Part shown: positions 58,414 to 64,000 of the stretch, one piece after another
How positions within the stretch are numbered: the stretch's first letter is position 1
How the letters are laid out: each line of letters starts with the position of its first letter
Position numbers and translations under genes: made by a program
Origin: Psilocybe azurescens
Lineage: Eukaryota; Basidiomycota; Agaricomycetes; Agaricales; Agrocybaceae
Assembly: GCA_023853785.1 (NCBI GenBank)
Contig: JAJIRX010000783.1
Coordinates: forward strand, 372,001-436,000
Direction of reading: 5' to 3'
DNA length: 64,000 nucleotides
Notes under the pieces: generated by a model
Database searches by the model: none
What the model saw: the letters and a program-made list of their open reading frames with translations, nothing else
What the model was told of the DNA's origin: nothing

Positions 58414-61225
58414 ATGGAAGAGAAAGAAGGTTCTTCTGTTGGAAGACAACCGAAGCTCCGTCAGTGATACGACTGAGACGACGGCAACGCAAACACCAGA
58501 TACTTCGCCTCGTCCGAAAGATCAAGCTCAAACAGGGTGCGTGCTCTTAAACTATCAAAGGCTTACGACCGAGCTCAGTACTCTTTTGAAGCATAGATCG
58601 ATACAATCCTCCTTTTTCAGTCTTCCAGCAATGTAGAGATTCTAGGAGGACAGTTTAGCAACACTCGGGGTCACCACACAAACCTCACAATTAATTTCAA
58701 TCGTACGTATTTCGAGTAAAGTGGCATAGCAGACAATCGCTTATTTCGGTAAAGAGGGCGGGATTGAATCCGTACCGGAAGCTGGCTATGAGCAACACCA
58801 CGTTAATCTAGCCATCTCTGGCCGGGACAGCCCTCTCATAGATGCAGTGGATGAAAAATCCAGACAGATTAATGGTACAGTCCAAATCTTTACCTATTCA
58901 ACGAATTCATCTCATACTTTATGCTACGGAATAGGCCCAGACGGTAGCAGGGTAATGAAGCAGAAATTTCAATCCACACCTGGGAACTAATTGTCTTTCC
59001 AGATCTTGCTGAGACCAGCAACTCCGCCCGTTCAAAAAGTTCGGATATATATTTCCGTCACCTATCAGTCAAAGACCATGGATACCCTCTATGGATTCCT
59101 GAGCCTAATAACAGGCTTCCTATCCAATATCAAAGACAGGGGATTGAAATTGGTGACGTGGGTATCATCACGCCGTCTGGTAGCTTCGATTTTTTATTCA
59201 ACATACGCTTACCCGCCGATAATCCTATCAATCCGCCCGAGCTACCAGAACAATTTCGCACTACTCCACCCTCCATTGGACCTAATAGATATTCGTGGTC
59301 ATCTGGAGTTCAAACCTGATAGTTATCTAGCCAGTTCTTCCATTGATCGTTCCCAGCGCGATGATAGCGCGAAACTCCGTACGTGGTCATTACATTCTAT
59401 CGAAACAGTTTTTCTCAGTATCACATCAGAGGCCTGACATTCCAATCCTCTGCGTCGGAAGGCGCTATATTAGCAATGCCTAATGGTGCTTATTCAAGCG
59501 ACCTCGGAAACATTGCTAGATTCCGCAAATACATGGCCGCTAACGCAGAACACTGGTACAGATACGTCAATGGAGTACGCGGCAGGGAGGCTCTGAATGG
59601 CGAGGTTCGCTTGGTAATTGGCTGCCACAAAACCACGACTTGGGGCATGGCCACCTTTGCAGATCTAAGGGAGAGAAAGGAATTCCGCCTAAGATTCGGA
59701 CCTACCGGAGAAAGTTCCGTCGGTCGCACGTATGGCTGGGATTATACTGGTATGGCTGAAGTTAGAGCAGGTCCTGACCCGCAAGAAATTGAAGCCTTGA
59801 GATTGGCCGACGGCTCAGAGGACGGGGTGCAAATATATCAAAATCAGTGCTTATTTCTGCGTACCTTGAACGTCACATTACGCAACGACATCTGGGACAA
59901 GCTTATGGCGGAGTTGGAGCTTGATCTTGAGCTGGAGGGGAACCACTCGGCAGAGGTTACAACCTGCCTCCTCCTGGATCTACCTATTCGGGCAATTCCA
60001 TTGACTCGACGGGAAAGGAAGCCGACTTGACTCCGAGGAGCGCCCCTGGTGCGAACACACTGGCCACAACCTCTACCGCAGACCCTCCTGTGCTTATCAC
60101 AGGGACACCAAGACATTCCGTACGTGCGACAACTTTTCGTGTTATGCCTGTGCTTCTAAATTATCCCTAGTTGGCACATCCTTCTAAACCAATAAATGAA
60201 ATGCTATTAGCAGAGGTCTGTACATTTCTCTGGATTTCCGACTATTATTCGCTCATGTACGAGATACTGCGCAGAAATTCGAAGCACGGATGGCGATCAC
60301 TGAAGATTGGGACTGGATGTCAATCTTGAAGGAGGTACCGCATCCCTGTACATCTTTGGCTTAAACAGCGTTCTTGACCTACATATACTTGACACTGTTC
60401 TAGGAGGACCATTTTCTTCCTTCTTCGGAAGACTTGTGCAAACGCATTCGCGAGCACTACAGCATAACATGTGATCAAGGTACGATTATTACACTGTATA
60501 ATTGAATACTGATGGATTAATTTGAACCAGAAGGCGTTGTGTATCTACATGATATGGCTGAGGTAGGTCATACTCTCAGTATTTTGGTTTTACTTCAACC
60601 ATCCTTTCTAAGCAGAACCCCTCAACAATCCCGATGCCGCCACTTCCATAGCCTCTGACTCTAAAACATGGGTGTTTTCTGACTCACCATGTACGTCGTC
60701 TATCCCTCTATCTCCTGTTGTCATATAATCTTACCTCGCTACCGTTTTGATTTAAGCTCATGGTTCGATTGCACTGTCTGGCACTACGTTGGAAAGCAGC
60801 TCAGGGGCAGAGGATGACGGTGACCTCGATGGGGTAGATGAAGATATCAGATCACTCGGCTTAAGCAGGTCCAGAGGAGGATCTGTATTTGTTGACTCTT
60901 CACCGACCGTCAGGAACATTGCAAAAGTCGACGGGATCGCCGGAACTGACATATCTGGGATCGCTGAGCCCTACTTCTATCCCATCACCTCGCACTACAT
61001 TGCGTCAACGACTAGTACGAAAATCCAAGCAGCAGAGGACGGACGCTTCTGAAACCAGAGCGTTAACCCATACAGCAGAACCCCAGTCCATTGAGGATGT
61101 CGTTTGGTAAATTGGACGAAATTTACTCTACTGAAACAACGGAGCGTAATTCAGAGGGTCACGACGACGAAGCCATTAAAATGAGGCGTCGTGGGCTAGG
61201 GGAGGATGCTGTCTCTAATTCGTAG
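58414..61225 (+). CDS. Basidiomycete-specific protein of unknown function with GGxF-type N-terminal motif
   Basis: Belongs to a family I recognise from agaricomycete genomes but cannot name. The N-terminus (MEEKEGSSVGRQ, then EDNRSSVSDTTETTATQT) leads to NVEILGGQFSNTRGHHTNLT, a short Gly/Asn motif often placed at the start of basidiomycete NLR-type proteins. Family blocks follow: DIYFRHLSVKDHGYPLWIPE, GIEIGDVGIITPSGSFDFLF, HLEFKPDSYLASSSID, ASEGAILAMPNGAYSSDL, AEHWYRYVNGVRGREALNGE, VRLVIGCHKTTTWGMA, then a Ser/Thr/Pro linker and EDWDWMSILKE, DHFLPSSEDLCKRI. Later exons are acidic (GAEDDGDLDGVDEDIRSLGL) and the end is probably FGKLDEIYSTETT to TAG at 61223-61225. At least three frame slips (about 58438, 59285, 59960) must be corrected. 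No transmembrane segment or known catalytic motif. Confidence 0.68.
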
Positions 61226-61967
61226 GTGATTCGCTGAATGACAATCTTATTAGGAGAGGCAGTGAAATGGCATGCTTCCGTATCCCTGAAATCTTCAAAT
61301 CGTGAAAATGTACATAATTTACCACTAATCGGTGCCCAGATCACCTCCACAGCTCATAACGAGCACTTACATTGCCCTTCTCCTACACCTCTAAATGGAC
61401 CCCTAGATGTTCAAATCCGCCGCCCTCTATAATTCGAGTCTTAGTAGATACAGTAATGTAGAGTGGTGAACTCATTCACCCGTGCGTCTTAGCACTTCGA
61501 TTGCTTGTTGCACGATAATAAACTGATCCAAAGAAAAAAAGAAAAAAAAGAGTACATAATTATTCAACCGTTCGAAATATTCATTATTAATAATATCTTG
61601 CAGCTTACTCTTCTGCTAATCATTGAGCTTGCGTAGAGCTTTTGTCGAGCTTCTGTTAACTCGAGTGCCAAGAGGCAAGATCGATTCGGCAGTCTAGCGG
61701 CTTAAATTATCCGGCTATTACCGACACTAATCGCTTTCTCCGGGTAGTGGTGTGATTTTTTCTCGTGCTCGGTTGTCTTCCTTGTTCTCGTCACTGAGTA
61801 CTTCTGGTCCCCCACGGTCTGCTCTTCTCCCTCCAGCCGTACCCACATTCTTTTGCCCCGCTACCTTGCTGCCCAATTGCTTTTGCTTTACACAGCATAC
61901 TCAGGCGCCTCCAGAACCCTTCATTGAAGCAATATACCCCTGAACGAGAGAAATTCACCTTTTCACA
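61226..61967. other. Intergenic
   Basis: 3' flank of the large gene and promoter of the Kre9-like gene. Apart from an A-rich run near 61530-61550, nothing stands out. Confidence 0.45.
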
Positions 61968-62743
61968 ATGGTCAACATGAAGAACGTCCTCCCCGTGCTG
62001 CCTTTGTTGCGCTCGCTTCGCTTACCAGTGTTGCCAATGCCCAGCTCAAGATAACTGCGCCGTCCAGTGATATCTGGTGGGGTGCGTTTTAGTCTTTGGC
62101 CAGCATTGGTCTTGTCCACGTCAACTCTGTTTACTCATGCCCTGGACTATCACACAGTCGCTAAATCGATCAACGTGCTCACCTGGACTTGCCAAGACTC
62201 GCCTGTCGATTCGTTCACTGTCTCGTACGTTCAGCATTACTGTTTGTTGCTCGTCTGCGCCAGTCTAACTCCCCTTATCCCCTCCTTTAGGATCGCTAAC
62301 CAGGATCCTAAAATCTGGTCGCCCCCATGCCCATCATCTCCATTCAACAAAACTCCCAGTGCTCTATCACGGTTAGCCAGGATCAGGCCAATCAACCTGC
62401 AGGAACAGGGTGGATCCTCACTTTCTCCAATATTTTGAATCTTACGGATGCAAGTCCTTCGGTTCCCCCTCATTGTGGTTCGATTTGATTACTGACATTC
62501 GTTATGGTTCCTACCTTCCTAAAATAGGTTGTTGCCACCTCTGACCCGTTCGAGATTAAGCCTCTCGGCTCCCTCTACCCATCCCAGGTCTCCCCCACTG
62601 CTAACGCGTCCACTTCGTCATCTGCCACCGACAGCTCTAGCTCGACGAAGCCAACCTCCGCTGCGTCCACTGTCAGCGGAAAGGGAATGGCTGCTGGATT
62701 GTTCGGTGGACTCGTATTCGGTGCTGTCGGAATGATGCTCTGA
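61968..62743 (+). CDS. Kre9/Knh1-like GPI-anchored Ser/Thr-rich cell-wall protein
   Basis: Predicted cell-surface protein with the yeast cell-wall synthesis Kre9/Knh1-like N-terminal domain, linked to beta-1,6-glucan assembly in yeast. ATG at 61968 gives MVNMKNVLPV; after a one-base slip near 61995 the signal peptide continues AFVALASLTSVANAQLKIT. Then APSSDIWW, an intron, INVLTWTCQDSPVDSFTVS, IANQDPKIWSPP, a second slip at C5 (62322-62326), ISIQQNSQCSITVSQDQANQ, TGWILTFSNILNLTD, and FEIKPLGSLYPSQVSP. The C-terminus is Ser/Thr/Ala-rich followed by KGMAAGLFGGLVFGAVGMML, a typical GPI-attachment tail, TGA at 62741-62743. Length (about 190 aa) fits small basidiomycete members. Confidence 0.85.
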
Positions 62744-64000
62744 GCGTTCGTTAATGCGTACCGTGAAGACAAGGATACCTCTTTGTGCCTACTTGGATCA
62801 TTTTCTTTTGATACTGTTCTGCACATATGCCCGTTGACCATAGTTATCTTTACTTACTTTGTTGTTGTTCGTCTAGCAAGGACTCTTATTCACTGTGAAC
62901 TCTGTTTTACTCCTCACGTAGCGTCCCATTCTATGTTGATGATTTGATTGGTTCTCTATAATCATCTTTTGTCGGCTACCTCTCTCATCAATCCCTCCTC
63001 CCATTTGCATTATTTCTATGGATATTCGCTTGTTCAGGTTGCGATTCTCTAAAACTATAGGAATTCGGATGGAAGCTATATTGGGATATCGCAACCTTAT
63101 CTCAGAGAATAGCTCATGCATTACCGACAGCTTTTGATTGTTCTCTCTGCGCGTTTGGATTCTTGTTTAGAGAGCCCAGACGCGACGCACCTGCAGTTGT
63201 AATTGGGGTTAATTATCGGTCACGTGACATTTACTTTCGCGCGTTCTTTGCGTGTTATGGCCATAAACCCAGGTAGCGACCAAAACGTGGCCCAATATAT
63301 CCCTTGATACTTTTCTTATGTAGCTAATGGCACTTTTAGCGGTAAGTCAGGAGCAACTTTATCCGAAACTATGGATGTATCTTCGTCTGTCCTTTTCGAC
63401 GTTCTCGGATTATTCCTCTGGCTCTCTGTCTACTGTCGTGCTGGTACTTCTTGTTCAAAATGTCGTCGTTACAGTGTAATACACCTCCTCGAGACACGAG
63501 GGTTCCTCGACACAAATGGAATTATTGAAAGATATAGACCACTTGTTACTCTAATATTCTGTACAAAGATTCTTTCTGTATATATGTGTGTTCGTAGGAA
63601 TTTGTAGGCAATGGGAAGCAAAACACGACCGAGAGTGGGTGATTTTGTCAAAAATTTCAGCCAAGTTTCGCACATACCAAATGCTTGGCCACATCTGTAG
63701 GGCGTTTGGGTAGGTATTTCTGTCTAAAAACTGGAATACATGTCGGCACGCCTTTCATCCTTATGCTCAAAAATTTCGTTATATTTCGCGCTAAAATGGG
63801 GTCGTAATTCAGTCAACAATGAGAGCAACACCGAGAGAGTGACATTAATGTTGACAGCAATTCACCACAGCCATCGAAACTCCGGTTAGGCGTGACACGC
63901 GGCTTTCCCCGAGCTGCCCCAAAAGGCATGTCACGGTTGTGTCGAGGACTTGTAATCCGTGACAAATGGGATGCACTTTTAAACTGGATATTTGAACCTA
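62744..64000. other. Right-edge region without recognised gene
   Basis: 3' flank of the Kre9-like gene and 1 kb of further DNA. A plus-strand frame (63371-63607) begins with a hydrophobic stretch but has no exon context. TCACGTGAC at 63220-63228 is an E-box-type site that may belong to a gene beyond the edge. Confidence 0.4.

Noticed and set aside
63371..63607. 78-codon plus-strand frame with a hydrophobic N-terminus
   Set aside because: Could pass as a short signal peptide, but no splice context or family resemblance supports a gene.
1..64000. CRISPR arrays, bacterial operons, Shine-Dalgarno sites, rRNA and tRNA genes
   Set aside because: The DNA is eukaryotic with spliceosomal introns; no regularly spaced repeats and no tRNA cloverleaf or rRNA segment was noticed by eye.

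Overview
The window is nuclear DNA from a filamentous basidiomycete, almost certainly a wood- or litter-associated agaricomycete. The genes carry many short introns (about 45-110 nt) with GT(A/G)NGT donors and YAG acceptors. The families also fit: FunK1-type kinases, DUF6533 membrane proteins, DUF7330 proteins, aryl-alcohol dehydrogenase-like reductases, small secreted cysteine proteins and a Kre9/Knh1-like GPI protein. No tRNA, rRNA or CRISPR array was recognised.

Layout. 1-1.9 kb: 5' part of a low-complexity gene on the minus strand, cut by the window edge. 1.9-12.7 kb: gene-poor, with simple repeats, a diverged ~400 bp tandem duplication (3311-4120) and a 454 bp MITE-like element (4251-4704). 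12.7-24.9 kb: a disordered protein, an aryl-alcohol dehydrogenase-like reductase, two tandem secreted-protein paralogues (one fused to a beta-trefoil lectin), an oxidoreductase-like protein, ribosomal protein eL20 and COP9 signalosome subunit CSN5. 25.7-36.9 kb: a cytochrome P450, a secreted carboxylesterase, a disordered protein, and an amidase divergent from a xylose-reductase-type AKR across a 253 bp promoter with three CreA-like sites. 37.5-39.7 kb: two tandem DUF7330 genes. 40.8-50.2 kb: an intact intradiol ring-cleavage dioxygenase, then a rearranged segmental duplication that brackets a FunK1 kinase and ends in an intact DUF6533 gene. 51.2-62.7 kb: an LAT-type amino-acid permease, two convergent cyclophilins (one with a degraded active site), a third DUF7330 gene, a large basidiomycete-specific gene and a Kre9-like GPI-anchored protein.

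Functional reading. Housekeeping genes (eL20, CSN5, cyclophilin) are mixed with metabolic genes suited to plant biomass: AKRs, P450, esterase, amidase, intradiol dioxygenase and permease. They do not form a co-directional cluster, so a shared pathway is only a possibility.

Data quality. At least ten otherwise convincing genes need one or more single-base corrections, mostly in short homopolymers, to stay in frame. One of them encodes the essential ribosomal protein eL20. Sequencing or assembly indels are therefore the likeliest explanation, and the affected genes are annotated as CDS rather than pseudogenes. Exon limits were read by eye from splice consensus and family resemblance; treat internal boundaries as estimates.
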